DNA from: CAZNQW01 sp964575225
Lineage (GTDB): Bacteria; Chloroflexota; Anaerolineae; JAAYZQ01
Length of the DNA stretch: 10,678 nucleotides
Direction: 5' to 3'
Assembly: GCA_964575225.1 (NCBI GenBank)
Contig: CAZNQW010000129.1
Coordinates: 1 to 10,678 of the forward strand
Shown here piece after piece: positions 1-6,443 of the stretch. Each line of letters begins with the position of its first letter. The stretch's first letter is position 1. A program made the position numbers and the translations under genes. The notes below the pieces were generated by a model. That model was not told the DNA's origin. It was given only the letters and a program-made list of their open reading frames with translations, and did no database searches.

Positions 1-38
1 AACGGGCGAAAGGCGATGCATCCGCCGTCGTTCCCACT

Positions 39-92
39 GTAGGGGCGACGCATGCGTCGCCCAAATGCGGGCATGGCATGCCATGCCCCTAC
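39..92. repeat. 54-bp REPIN-like double-hairpin element, copy 1
   Basis: GTAG (39-42) is followed by the perfect 20-bp palindrome GGGCGACGCATGCGTCGCCC (43-62), a 6-nt spacer AAATGC (63-68), a second perfect palindrome GGGCATGGCATGCCATGCCC (69-88), and CTAC (89-92), which reads GTAG on the other strand. Each palindrome folds into an 8-bp stem with a CATG loop. The element lies 48 bp beyond the stop of the MazG-like gene, where it could also act as a 3' mRNA stabiliser or weak terminator; that role is inferred. No target-site duplication is visible in the flanks. Further copies are at 5014-5067 and 7840-7893, with a partial copy at 8021-8048. Confidence 0.85.
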
Positions 93-140
93 AGGCCTTG
101 CCGCGGCGCAAAGACGCCTACCGGCCTGCCCGCTGATAGA

Positions 141-530
141 TTATTCCTCCGCCCGGTGCATGTTCCGTATGCGGGCCCAGTTTTCGGCCTGGCGGGCCAG
201 ATAGCGCTCTGTGTCGGCGCGGCCAAAATCGACGCTAAAGCGCTCCTCGGCCTTGGTCATGTTGGCGCGCAGCGCACCTTCCAGATCGATCTCGCACTGG
301 TAAGCCAGTTTGTACAGGAACGTCGCCGCGTCGGCCAGCTCCCCGGCCAAACGGGCGCGGGCATCGTCCCGGTCCGGCGCCTCGCGGTAGCCCTCCAGAA
401 CCTCGACCTCACGGGCGATCTCGCCCACCTCTTCGATGAGGTGCATAAAGGTGTGCGACGGGGCGATCTGGTCCCAACCCCGGGCCACGTCATAGGCCTG
501 CAACCAGGTTTGATATTCGCGCATGTGCAT
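141..530 (-). CDS. MazG-like nucleotide pyrophosphohydrolase
   Basis: A 129-residue all-alpha protein of the MazG/dUTPase-like NTP pyrophosphohydrolase superfamily. These enzymes split NTPs or dNTPs to NMP and pyrophosphate, usually as nucleotide-pool house-cleaners. The Mg2+-binding signature is visible as E33-E34-x-x-E37 (LIEEVGEIARE) and E64-x-x-D67 (GELADAATFL), 26 residues apart, within the normal EExxE...ExxD spacing. The length fits a single-domain MazG-like protein, not the two-domain E. coli MazG. The chosen ATG is 2 nt after the recO stop, and GGAG inside the recO tail lies 10 nt upstream, so translation is probably coupled to recO. A second in-frame ATG two codons later has poorer spacing. 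The substrate cannot be told from sequence. Confidence 0.85.
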   Translation of the reverse strand: MHMREYQTWLQAYDVARGWDQIAPSHTFMHLIEEVGEIAREVEVLEGYREAPDRDDARARLAGELADAATFLYKLAYQCEIDLEGALRANMTKAEERFSVDFGRADTERYLARQAENWARIRNMHRAEE

Positions 531-532
531 CG

Positions 533-1315
533 CTAGCCCACTCCCATCTGCCGCCGCAAGCGATGGAGGAAATCCACCGATTTAACCTTGCGCTCCAGGT
601 GATAGGTGATGTAGGTGTTCATGATCTGCTCCACTTGGGCGTGGGTCTCTGGGCTCAGCCGCAATTTGTGACAGTCCTCCCACTCTCGCGTCTGGAGAAA
701 TCGGAGCACCTTGAGCACGTTGACCGAGATGGGCGCCATGGCCGTCCTGCCTGCCCGGTCGTGATGGCAGCGGGGGCAATACACCCCGCCATCGGCAGCC
801 GAGAGATAGTTCACCACCGGTTCCACCTGTTTCTTGCAGCCAACGCACAGAAATAGCTGGGGCTGATAGCCCACCAGGCCCAACAGGTGCAATTCATAGT
901 AGCGCGCCGCCAGGGGCAGGTCCTCCACGGCGCTCAGCCAGCCCAATGCCTCTTTCAAAAGCTCGTACAGGGGCCGGTTCTCGTCGTGGTCCGCCGTAAA
1001 AGCGTCGGCCAGTTCGGCCACATAGTAGCCGTAGGTGGTGCGGAGCAGGTCCTCGCGCAGGCCCTTGTACGCCTCCAGGGTCTCGGCCTGGGTGAGGATA
1101 TCCAGATCGCGGCCCACCGCCACCAGATACTGCCCGCGGCTGAACAGCTCGACGTGCCCGCTCTTGCGGCTGGAGGGCTTGCGCGCCCCCTTGGCGATCA
1201 GCCGTATCTTACCCCGCTCGGGGGTCAAGACCGTGAGCAAGCGATCCGACTCGCCAAAGTCGGACCGCCGGAGCACGATCCCTTCGGTCTGATAGACTCG
1301 CTCCCGAGGCGACAC
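533..1315 (-). CDS. recO: DNA repair protein RecO
   Basis: 260 residues, the usual length for RecO, the mediator of RecFOR recombinational repair that anneals single strands and helps load RecA onto SSB-coated DNA. The N-terminus (YQTEGIVLRRSDFGESDRLL, about residues 8-27) is the typical start of the RecO OB-fold, which spans roughly residues 5-80. A helical domain follows, with a four-cysteine zinc finger at C157-x2-C160 and C180-x2-C183, present in many RecO proteins. The start is GTG, with AGGA 6 nt upstream and an in-frame TGA two codons before it, so no longer start is possible in this frame. It begins 37 nt after an intrinsic terminator that closes the exopolysaccharide module. No clear separate promoter is visible in that gap. 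The MazG-like gene follows 2 bp downstream. Confidence 0.93.
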   Translation of the reverse strand: MSPRERVYQTEGIVLRRSDFGESDRLLTVLTPERGKIRLIAKGARKPSSRKSGHVELFSRGQYLVAVGRDLDILTQAETLEAYKGLREDLLRTTYGYYVAELADAFTADHDENRPLYELLKEALGWLSAVEDLPLAARYYELHLLGLVGYQPQLFLCVGCKKQVEPVVNYLSAADGGVYCPRCHHDRAGRTAMAPISVNVLKVLRFLQTREWEDCHKLRLSPETHAQVEQIMNTYITYHLERKVKSVDFLHRLRRQMGVG

Positions 1316-1321
1316 CGTTCA

Positions 1322-1325
1322 TCCT
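1322..1325 (-). promoter_or_regulatory. Ribosome binding site of recO
   Basis: AGGA on the minus strand, 6 nt before the GTG codon at 1315-1313. It decides the start: the nearby ATG at 1321-1319 is out of frame, and an in-frame stop lies directly upstream. Confidence 0.6.
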
Positions 1326-1352
1326 GACGAGGAGGGGCTCATTCCGCTCACC

Positions 1353-1392
1353 AAAAAAGGTCCGCCCCTTGTCCTGCCAGCAGCGGACCTTT
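1353..1392 (-). terminator. Intrinsic terminator of the exopolysaccharide module
   Basis: On the minus strand AAAGGTCCGC (1392-1383) pairs over 10 bp with GCGGACCTTT (1365-1356) around a 17-nt loop, and the descending arm runs into six T (1358-1353). It begins 22 nt after the kinase stop codon, as expected for a Rho-independent terminator. It separates the polysaccharide genes from recO. Confidence 0.85.
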
Positions 1393-1414
1393 CGTGACGT
1401 GCGACACCCGCTCC

Positions 1415-2080
1415 TTAATAGTAGCCTGTGAAACCCGATCCCGTTTCGACGTTGGTGAGTACGGTGCCCACCACCCGGGCGTTGATCTGCTGCAGCCGCT
1501 GCACGGCCGAGCGCGCATATTCGCGGCGCGTCTTGCCGGCGCTGATGACCAGCAACACGCCGTCCACCTTGGTCGCCAACACGGCGGCGTCGGTGACCGC
1601 CACCACCGGCGGAGTGTCGATCAAGATCTGGTCGGCGCCTTGGGCCAGCGCACCGATGACCTCTTCCATGAGCCGCGAACCCATCAGATCGGCCGGGTTG
1701 GGGGGCAGAGGACCGCTGGTCAACACCGAGAGTCCTTCGATCCCGGTCAGATGCAAGGGCGGCGCCTGACGCACTTCGTCGTCCAGGATAGCCGTCGTCA
1801 GGCCCCGGTCGTTGGGCAGCCCGAAGAGTTTGTGCAATGTGGGACGGCGCAGATCGGCGTCGACCAGCACTACCTTGCGCCCGGCCTGGGCCGACACGAT
1901 AGCCAGGTTGGCCAAGGTAGTCGATTTCCCCTCGCCGACCCCCGCCGAGGTGATCACCAACGTCTTGAGGGCCCGATCCAACCCGGCAAAGTCAAGGTTG
2001 GTGCGCAGGGTTCGATAGGCCTCGCTGATGGCCGAGCGGGGTTCCGAAACGGTGATCAATTGATTCAGTTCATTGGTCAT
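1415..2080 (-). CDS. BY-type tyrosine kinase, CpsD/CapB family
   Basis: A 221-residue cytoplasmic P-loop protein of the bacterial tyrosine kinase family, which autophosphorylates C-terminal tyrosines and controls polymerisation through a partner Wzz membrane protein. The Walker A motif is SAGVGEGKST (residues 45-54, K52), Walker A' is VVLVDAD (70-76), and Walker B is ILIDTPP (152-158, D155). SEAYRTLRTNL (19-29) matches the EX2RX2R-type oligomerisation helix. The phosphorylated tail is unusually small: the protein ends GFTGYY, with Y220 and Y221 instead of the usual cluster of four to seven tyrosines. It has no membrane segment, so it is the separate-kinase type and needs one of the two upstream Wzz proteins as activator. 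The ATG has only a weak ribosome site (GGAT about 6 nt upstream). It lies 52 nt after wzz2 and is the last gene before the terminator. Confidence 0.93.
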   Translation of the reverse strand: MTNELNQLITVSEPRSAISEAYRTLRTNLDFAGLDRALKTLVITSAGVGEGKSTTLANLAIVSAQAGRKVVLVDADLRRPTLHKLFGLPNDRGLTTAILDDEVRQAPPLHLTGIEGLSVLTSGPLPPNPADLMGSRLMEEVIGALAQGADQILIDTPPVVAVTDAAVLATKVDGVLLVISAGKTRREYARSAVQRLQQINARVVGTVLTNVETGSGFTGYY

Positions 2081-2132
2081 GGCAATCCATTCTCTCTTTA
2101 CAAATCATAGAGCGGGTTGGCCCGGCGCGATG

Positions 2133-2915
2133 CTACAGCAAGCCGACAACCAGCGCGCCCAGAGCGGCCCCAATGATCAATCCCACTCCAAAAATGAGAA
2201 CGACGCTCGGCTCCATCCAGGAGGGGAGACCGAATCGGGAGGACTGGGTCGATCCAGAACTGGCGCTGCCCGGGATCGCGCCCAGCACCGCCAGGCCGGT
2301 GATCTTTTGCACGTCGGCCGCCGACCGCAGGATGTCCGATTGCAGCCACTCCAGGAAAAAGACGATGATGCCACCGGCAATGGCCCCGAAAATGGCCCCG
2401 GCCAACATATTGAGCTTGGTCTTGGGCGAAGCCAGGGGCACATCGCGGATGTCGTCGACCTTTTCCACATAGATGCGGTCGCTCTTGTCCTGCTCGGCGT
2501 TCCAATCCCGGCGATCCTCGACAAAGACGTCGGCCAGGGTCTGGGCCATCAGCCGCGCCTCTTCCGGGTCGTGGCTTTCGGCCTGAAGGGTGAGGCTCAG
2601 GTTAGCCGCGTCCTCACTGACATCCAGGTTGGCCAAAAAGTCATACGTGCTCATGTCGAGCTGGGCGCGGTCGATGGCCTTTTGCGTCATGGTGTGGGTC
2701 TTGATGTTGAGGGAATAGTTGCGCAAGAGATCTTTGGTGGCCTGGTTCAGACCCCAGTCGGCGCGGGCCGGGTTCACGCTCAGTTGAATGGTGGCCTTGT
2801 AGGTCTCGGTCATGAGCAGGCTCACGCCCAGGGCTGCAACGGCCGCAACCACCGCCACCAGAATGACAATCCATCCGCGCTTGAGCGCGATATTCCAATA
2901 CTCACGTAATTCCAC
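2133..2915 (-). CDS. Wzz-type chain-length protein, second copy, with extra C-terminal membrane segment
   Basis: A 260-residue polysaccharide co-polymerase (Wzz/YveK family) expected to set chain length and to activate the adjacent kinase. The N-terminal Wzz domain begins MELREYWNIALKRGW, followed by TM1 (about residues 14-35), an extracytoplasmic domain, the proline motif VPLASPK (159-165), TM2 (about 170-189), and the cytoplasmic segment DVQKITGLAVLGAIP. A third hydrophobic segment (about 237-259) then ends the protein, which is not usual for the family and would place the C-terminus outside. The frame is open to a TTG at 2927, but GTG at 2915 is preferred: GGAGG is 5 nt before it and the resulting MELREY matches the MELKEY start of the first Wzz. 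A candidate own promoter and a C9 tract lie upstream. Confidence 0.88.
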   Translation of the reverse strand: MELREYWNIALKRGWIVILVAVVAAVAALGVSLLMTETYKATIQLSVNPARADWGLNQATKDLLRNYSLNIKTHTMTQKAIDRAQLDMSTYDFLANLDVSEDAANLSLTLQAESHDPEEARLMAQTLADVFVEDRRDWNAEQDKSDRIYVEKVDDIRDVPLASPKTKLNMLAGAIFGAIAGGIIVFFLEWLQSDILRSAADVQKITGLAVLGAIPGSASSGSTQSSRFGLPSWMEPSVVLIFGVGLIIGAALGALVVGLL

Positions 2916-2920
2916 AATTT

Positions 2921-2925
2921 CCTCC
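2921..2925 (-). promoter_or_regulatory. Ribosome binding site fixing the GTG start of the second wzz
   Basis: GGAGG on the minus strand, 5 nt before GTG at 2915-2913. It overlaps the alternative upstream TTG codon (2927-2925), so it cannot serve that codon and argues for the shorter protein. Confidence 0.7.
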
Positions 2926-2951
2926 AAGCCCAGATTCCCGGGAGTCGGGGA

Positions 2952-2981
2952 ATTGTATCATGAAACCGGTCAAATCCCCAA
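2952..2981 (-). promoter_or_regulatory. Candidate internal promoter before the second wzz
   Basis: The minus strand carries TACAAT (2957-2952, five of six matches to TATAAT), 18 nt downstream of TTGGGG (2981-2976, a weak -35). It lies in the 108-bp gap between the two wzz genes, an unusually long gap for this compact module, so the second wzz and the kinase may have their own transcription. Confidence 0.45.
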
Positions 2982-3006
2982 ATCCCGGAAGAAGGTTCAA
3001 GAGCGT

Positions 3007-3015
3007 CCCCCCCCC
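3007..3015. repeat. Homopolymeric C9 (G9) tract between the wzz genes
   Basis: Nine consecutive C on the plus strand, hence G9 on the transcribed-sense strand, 8 nt downstream of the first wzz stop codon and about 26 bp upstream of the candidate -35. A tract this long can slip during replication, but being outside any reading frame it could only alter spacing, not frame. It may also be simple GC-rich drift or a homopolymer length error. Confidence 0.7.
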
Positions 3016-3023
3016 GCGTTGGC

Positions 3024-3728
3024 CTAGGTGTCGTCGGTCCCCTGGGACCCGGTCTTGTGCCAGGAGCGAGCCTTGCGCGGGATTTCGCCCAGGACCGGGA
3101 CGCCCAAGCTCTCCACCTCAGCCCGGTCGCGGACCGTGTTGTCCAGATAATGCCACAAGAAGGCGATGGCCGCCCCGGCGATCAGGGCCACGAACAGCCG
3201 AAGGGGCAGATCCAGACGGTCCTTCAGGCCGAGGCCCGTTTGACCGATTCCCGGCCCGTCGATGAGCACGGCCCGGGCCGAAACGCCATCCAGTTGGGGG
3301 AAATAGGCGGCCCCCCCATCCTCGACGGCGGCGCCGACCGCTTCGGCGATGGCCTGGATCTGGTCGCGCTGGGGCCAGGTGATGTTTACGGTCATGATCC
3401 GATGGGCACGACTGGCAAAGATCGCCCCGGCGGGCACGTCAAACCCCACCCGCCGGCTGATCTCCGCAGCAAAGCGGCCCCCCTTGAGCACTTCGCTCAG
3501 GTCATCGGCCAGGTATTCGGAGGCCAGCCAGGCATCGGAGCGGCCCTCGCCCGAGACGGCGCTGACCGGTTCCTCCCCTTCAATGCCGATGGCAAAGCGC
3601 ATCGTCGCCGTATAGTGGGGTGCCGGCGCCCGATAGGTCGCCAGGCTGACCCCCAAGACCACGATCAACAGGAGGGCGATGATCCACCATCGCCGCCAGA
3701 GGATGCGTCCGTACTCTTTCAGCTCCAT
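3024..3728 (-). CDS. Wzz-type chain-length protein, first copy
   Basis: A 234-residue membrane protein of the Wzz/polysaccharide co-polymerase family. It starts MELKEYGRILWRRWW, the standard amphipathic N-terminus, followed by TM1 (about residues 15-31), a short extracytoplasmic domain (about 34-170), TM2 (about 175-193), and the cytoplasmic tail with AEVESLGVPVLGEIP, equivalent to the family's conserved 'VPVLGxIP' segment. The usual PxxP-SP motif before TM2 is not clear; LKDRLDLPLRL stands in its place. It has no kinase domain. It overlaps the glycosyltransferase gene by 10 nt, which suggests translational coupling; AGGAGG lies 13 nt upstream of the ATG. With the second Wzz it gives two different co-polymerases beside one kinase. 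Either a heteromeric complex or separate tasks is possible. Confidence 0.87.
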   Translation of the reverse strand: MELKEYGRILWRRWWIIALLLIVVLGVSLATYRAPAPHYTATMRFAIGIEGEEPVSAVSGEGRSDAWLASEYLADDLSEVLKGGRFAAEISRRVGFDVPAGAIFASRAHRIMTVNITWPQRDQIQAIAEAVGAAVEDGGAAYFPQLDGVSARAVLIDGPGIGQTGLGLKDRLDLPLRLFVALIAGAAIAFLWHYLDNTVRDRAEVESLGVPVLGEIPRKARSWHKTGSQGTDDT

Positions 3729-4828
3729 CCGCGATCCAATTCCTCCTCAATCAATGCCGCCAGTTGCTCCTTGAACACGGCCGTGTCAAACTGCCGGGCA
3801 TGCCTCTGAATCACCGCCGGGTCAAAGGTCATCTGGTCAAAACGGCTCACGGCCTCCCGCAACGATTCGGGCGTCTGTTCGTGGAAAAAGGCGCCGGTCA
3901 CCCCCTCCACGACGGTATCCAGCGCCCCGCCGCCGGCAAAGGCGATCACCGGCCGGCCGGCGGCCATGGCCTTGACCGGGGCGATGCCGAAATCCTCCCG
4001 GCCCGGAAAGAGAAACCCCCGGCAGCCAGCCATCAGGGCGCTTACCTCCTCGTCGGGCACATAGCCCAAGAGGCGGACGTTGGGGCCGGCCATGGACTCC
4101 AGGCTGGGCCGGTCCCGCCCATCGCCGGCGATCAGCAGCGGCAGCCCCAGCTCGTTAAAGGCCTGGATGGCCAGGTCGATCCGCTTGTAGGGGATCAGGC
4201 GCGAAACGATCAGAAAATAGTCCCCCGGAAGGCCGGTCGCGGCCTGCCCCGCGGGGCCCTGGTGGTTGGTGTTCACCGGCGGATAGATCACCGTCGATTC
4301 GCGACCATACACCCGCCGGACCCGGTCCTGAACCTCCCGCGAGATCGCGACAAAGGCATCCACCCGGTCGGCGGCGGCCCGCTCCCAGCGCTGCAACCAC
4401 CGCACAAAGGGCGACACCAACAAGCGGGCGCCCTGGCCGATCTGCTCGCGATGGACATAGGTCCCGAAATCCCACACGAACCGGGTGGGCGTCAGGCAAT
4501 AGCAGATGTGCCGAGTCTTTGAGGACGTCCGCGCACCCAGGCAAAAGGCGCTCTTGTTGGAGATGACCAGGTCATAGTCGCCCAGGTCGAGCCCGCCAAA
4601 GGCCATGGGGTAGAGGAGCAGGTAGGGTTGGTGGTGGCGATAGATGCCCGGCAAGCGGTCCATCCAGGTGGTGTGGATGTCCCACTGCCGGTAGGCCGGC
4701 GGCATCTTCTCCCGCCAATAAATCGAGGTATAGACCGACGCTTGAGGGAACATCTCCATCAAGGTCTCGAGCACCTCTTCGGCCCCGCCTATTTGATTCA
4801 ACCAATCGTGAACAATGGCAACCTTCAA
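3719..4828 (-). CDS. GT4-family glycosyltransferase (WbaZ-like)
   Basis: 369 residues with a two-Rossmann GT-B fold, similar in pattern to WbaZ-type mannosyltransferases. It would transfer a nucleotide-linked sugar to a growing lipid-linked saccharide at the inner membrane face. The N-terminal domain opens with VAIVHDWLNQIGGAEEVLE (3-21), the acceptor-side glycine loop. The C-terminal domain has SRLIPYKRID (209-218) and LLIAGDG (231-237), which bind the donor nucleotide. The family EX7E motif is altered: REDFGIAPVKAMAAG has E278, but the second glutamate is K286 (codon AAG at 3973-3971). This could change donor binding or activity, or be a sequencing error. The start is TTG with GAGG 4 nt upstream, 21 nt or so after a predicted transcription start. 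It is the first gene of the module and overlaps the first wzz by 10 nt. Confidence 0.9.
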   Translation of the reverse strand: MKVAIVHDWLNQIGGAEEVLETLMEMFPQASVYTSIYWREKMPPAYRQWDIHTTWMDRLPGIYRHHQPYLLLYPMAFGGLDLGDYDLVISNKSAFCLGARTSSKTRHICYCLTPTRFVWDFGTYVHREQIGQGARLLVSPFVRWLQRWERAAADRVDAFVAISREVQDRVRRVYGRESTVIYPPVNTNHQGPAGQAATGLPGDYFLIVSRLIPYKRIDLAIQAFNELGLPLLIAGDGRDRPSLESMAGPNVRLLGYVPDEEVSALMAGCRGFLFPGREDFGIAPVKAMAAGRPVIAFAGGGALDTVVEGVTGAFFHEQTPESLREAVSRFDQMTFDPAVIQRHARQFDTAVFKEQLAALIEEELDRGWS

Positions 4829-4855
4829 GGCACCTCAACTCTGCAAGCCAACAAA

Positions 4856-4884
4856 AGTATACCAAAAAGAAGGAAAATTGACAA
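4856..4884 (-). promoter_or_regulatory. Sigma70-like promoter of the exopolysaccharide module
   Basis: Minus-strand -35 box TTGTCA (4884-4879, five of six) and -10 box TATACT (4861-4856, five of six), separated by exactly 17 nt of T-rich sequence. Predicted transcription starts near 4849, giving a leader of about 20 nt to the TTG start at 4828. Confidence 0.75.
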
Positions 4885-5013
4885 CCACGGCGTGGCCTTG
4901 CTCCGCGGCTTGCATAGTCGGCCAAGACGTACTGCGATGCACGATGGATGCTGCCTGCGAGTCCGCAGGCGCTTCCGCGCGAGGGTACTCGCGGTGGGCA
5001 TGACGGTGTTTCG

Positions 5014-5067
5014 GTAGGGGCGACGCATGCGTCGCCCGTTTCCGGGCACGGCATGCCGTGCCCCTAC
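5014..5067. repeat. 54-bp REPIN-like double-hairpin element, copy 2
   Basis: Same layout as copy 1: GTAG, palindrome GGGCGACGCATGCGTCGCCC (5018-5037), spacer GTTTCC, palindrome GGGCACGGCATGCCGTGCCC (5044-5063), CTAC. The second palindrome differs from copies 1 and 3 by T to C in one arm and A to G at the paired position, a compensatory change that keeps the stem perfect. It starts 43 bp beyond the stop of the CARDB lipoprotein. Confidence 0.85.
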
Positions 5068-5110
5068 AACCACCCTGGACTGCTCGCCGGCCCGTGCCCG
5101 CACAGGCGCT

Positions 5111-6433
5111 CTAGGGCAGGGTAAAGGTGGCCACGTTGTTGTCGCGGTGGGTCTCGGGGTAACCCTCTTTGGCATCCTCGGGGTTCACTGTAAAGGTCAG
5201 CGTCCCGCCCTGGATCCACAAAGGATCGACCGAGATGACCACCACGCCCTGGCCTTTGCCCTGCACCAGCGGGATGACGTCGTTGATCTTGCGCCCCGCC
5301 GCATTCTCGATGCGAATGGGCACCATGGCTGCGTCTCGGGTGCCCTGGTTGTGGACGGTCACCATCACCATCCCAGGCTGCGGCGTCTCGATGTCGGCGC
5401 CGGTGATGCGAAAATCATAATCCTCCAGCCCACTGCCGGCCGGGACGACCATCCCCGGCGCCAGGCCGGCATCTACGGCCACCTGGTTGTTACCCCAGTC
5501 ATCCTCGACCAGGCTGCCCTCCCAATCGGCCGGGTTCACCCGCACGGTGAGGGACTGGCCCGGCGAAAATGCCCGGTCGACTTCCACGTACAACGCCGCC
5601 GTCCCGCCGCACGGGGGAATGACCGGCGTGTAGGCGATGCCCGAGAGTCGATCCCCAAGAACGACCACCGGCAGGTTGTAGACGGCCCGGTTGCCCACGT
5701 TGTGGACGCGGACCATCACCCGTTGGTTGTCCGGTTCGGGGAGCACATCTTCGGGCCGGACCTCGACGTCGGTACGACCGGAGCACAGCTCGCTGGTGTA
5801 AGCGTCAAAGGGGTCGATCAACAGGTTGAGGAGCACCCCATTGTCCATCAGATCGGCCTCCGGTTGGGCGGGCAGGCGCGATTGCCACGCATCGGGCACC
5901 TTGTTGACCTGCAACCACAACTCGTGCTCGCCCCCCTGCAAGTTCCAGTGTACGGGAAGGATCACACCCATTGACTGGGTGGCCGGTATGGTGACGGTCA
6001 GTGCCTGAACAAAAGGCGAAAAGCCGATCTCTTCTTGTACCGCCGAAATGAACAGATAGACGGGCACGTCCTCGGCGTCGAGGCCGCTATGGTTGTGAAT
6101 GGTCGCCGTCACGGAAAAGGGGGTTCCGGCCCTCAGGGGAAGCGGCTCGATCTGAACGTCAGATTCCTTCAGGCTCAGGGCCACCTGAGGGACGTCCGGG
6201 GTCGCCTCGGCCCGGGTGGCGGCCGACTGGGCCATCACCGTCGCCATGGAGAGGGGCGGGGTCGCCGTCGGGTCGGAATTTGCGCCCGAGTTCAAGGCGC
6301 AGCTTGCGAGGCACAAGCCCAGCACCAGGCAGCCTAAAAGGCCCAGGATCGGGAATCGACCCTCGGTCCAGGCGGGGCGCGTGGTGGGTATCCTTTGCTC
6401 CCTGATCGGGATGGAACGGCAGTTCTTCTTCAT
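5111..6433 (-). CDS. Secreted lipoprotein with three CARDB-like domains
   Basis: 440 residues from the ATG at 6433 (MKKNCRS). A basic N-terminus leads to a hydrophobic segment (about residues 28-44) and a lipobox LASC with C45, so the protein should be exported and lipid-anchored. A Ser/Thr/Ala-rich linker follows, then three Ig-like CARDB repeats at about 91-205, 222-322 and 341-440. The repeats end in the family's acidic/Asn stretches: DLMDNGVLLNL, VEDDWGNNQVAVD and THRDNNVATFTLP. CARDB domains are adhesion-type beta-sandwich modules; binding partner unknown. The frame is open to a TTG at 6472 and has an ATG at 6448, but both fall inside the predicted promoter, so 6433 is preferred. No good Shine-Dalgarno precedes it, consistent with a near-leaderless mRNA. 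The gene starts 35 nt after the thrC stop. Confidence 0.82.
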   Translation of the reverse strand: MKKNCRSIPIREQRIPTTRPAWTEGRFPILGLLGCLVLGLCLASCALNSGANSDPTATPPLSMATVMAQSAATRAEATPDVPQVALSLKESDVQIEPLPLRAGTPFSVTATIHNHSGLDAEDVPVYLFISAVQEEIGFSPFVQALTVTIPATQSMGVILPVHWNLQGGEHELWLQVNKVPDAWQSRLPAQPEADLMDNGVLLNLLIDPFDAYTSELCSGRTDVEVRPEDVLPEPDNQRVMVRVHNVGNRAVYNLPVVVLGDRLSGIAYTPVIPPCGGTAALYVEVDRAFSPGQSLTVRVNPADWEGSLVEDDWGNNQVAVDAGLAPGMVVPAGSGLEDYDFRITGADIETPQPGMVMVTVHNQGTRDAAMVPIRIENAAGRKINDVIPLVQGKGQGVVVISVDPLWIQGGTLTFTVNPEDAKEGYPETHRDNNVATFTLP

Positions 6434-6443
6434 AGGCTCGGGC

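Larger units (their letters stand above)
4829..5110. other. Non-coding region between the CARDB lipoprotein and the exopolysaccharide module
   Basis: It contains, from right to left, a REPIN-like element (5014-5067), two small hairpins, namely CGCGAG/CTCGCG with a GGTA loop (4978-4993) and GCCTGCG/CGCAGGC with an AGTC loop (4953-4970), and then the module promoter (4884-4856). Open frames here have arginine-rich, low-complexity translations caused by the palindromes and look non-coding. Confidence 0.6.

Noticed and set aside
3057..3809. 250-codon plus-strand open frame opposite the first wzz
   Set aside because: Antisense to a clear Wzz gene, with no recognisable domain and no plausible ribosome site.
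4572..5175. Minus-strand open frames crossing the promoter region and REPIN copy 2
   Set aside because: Their translations are arginine- and proline-rich and come from the palindromic repeat and from alternative frames of the glycosyltransferase. They also cross the promoter of the module.
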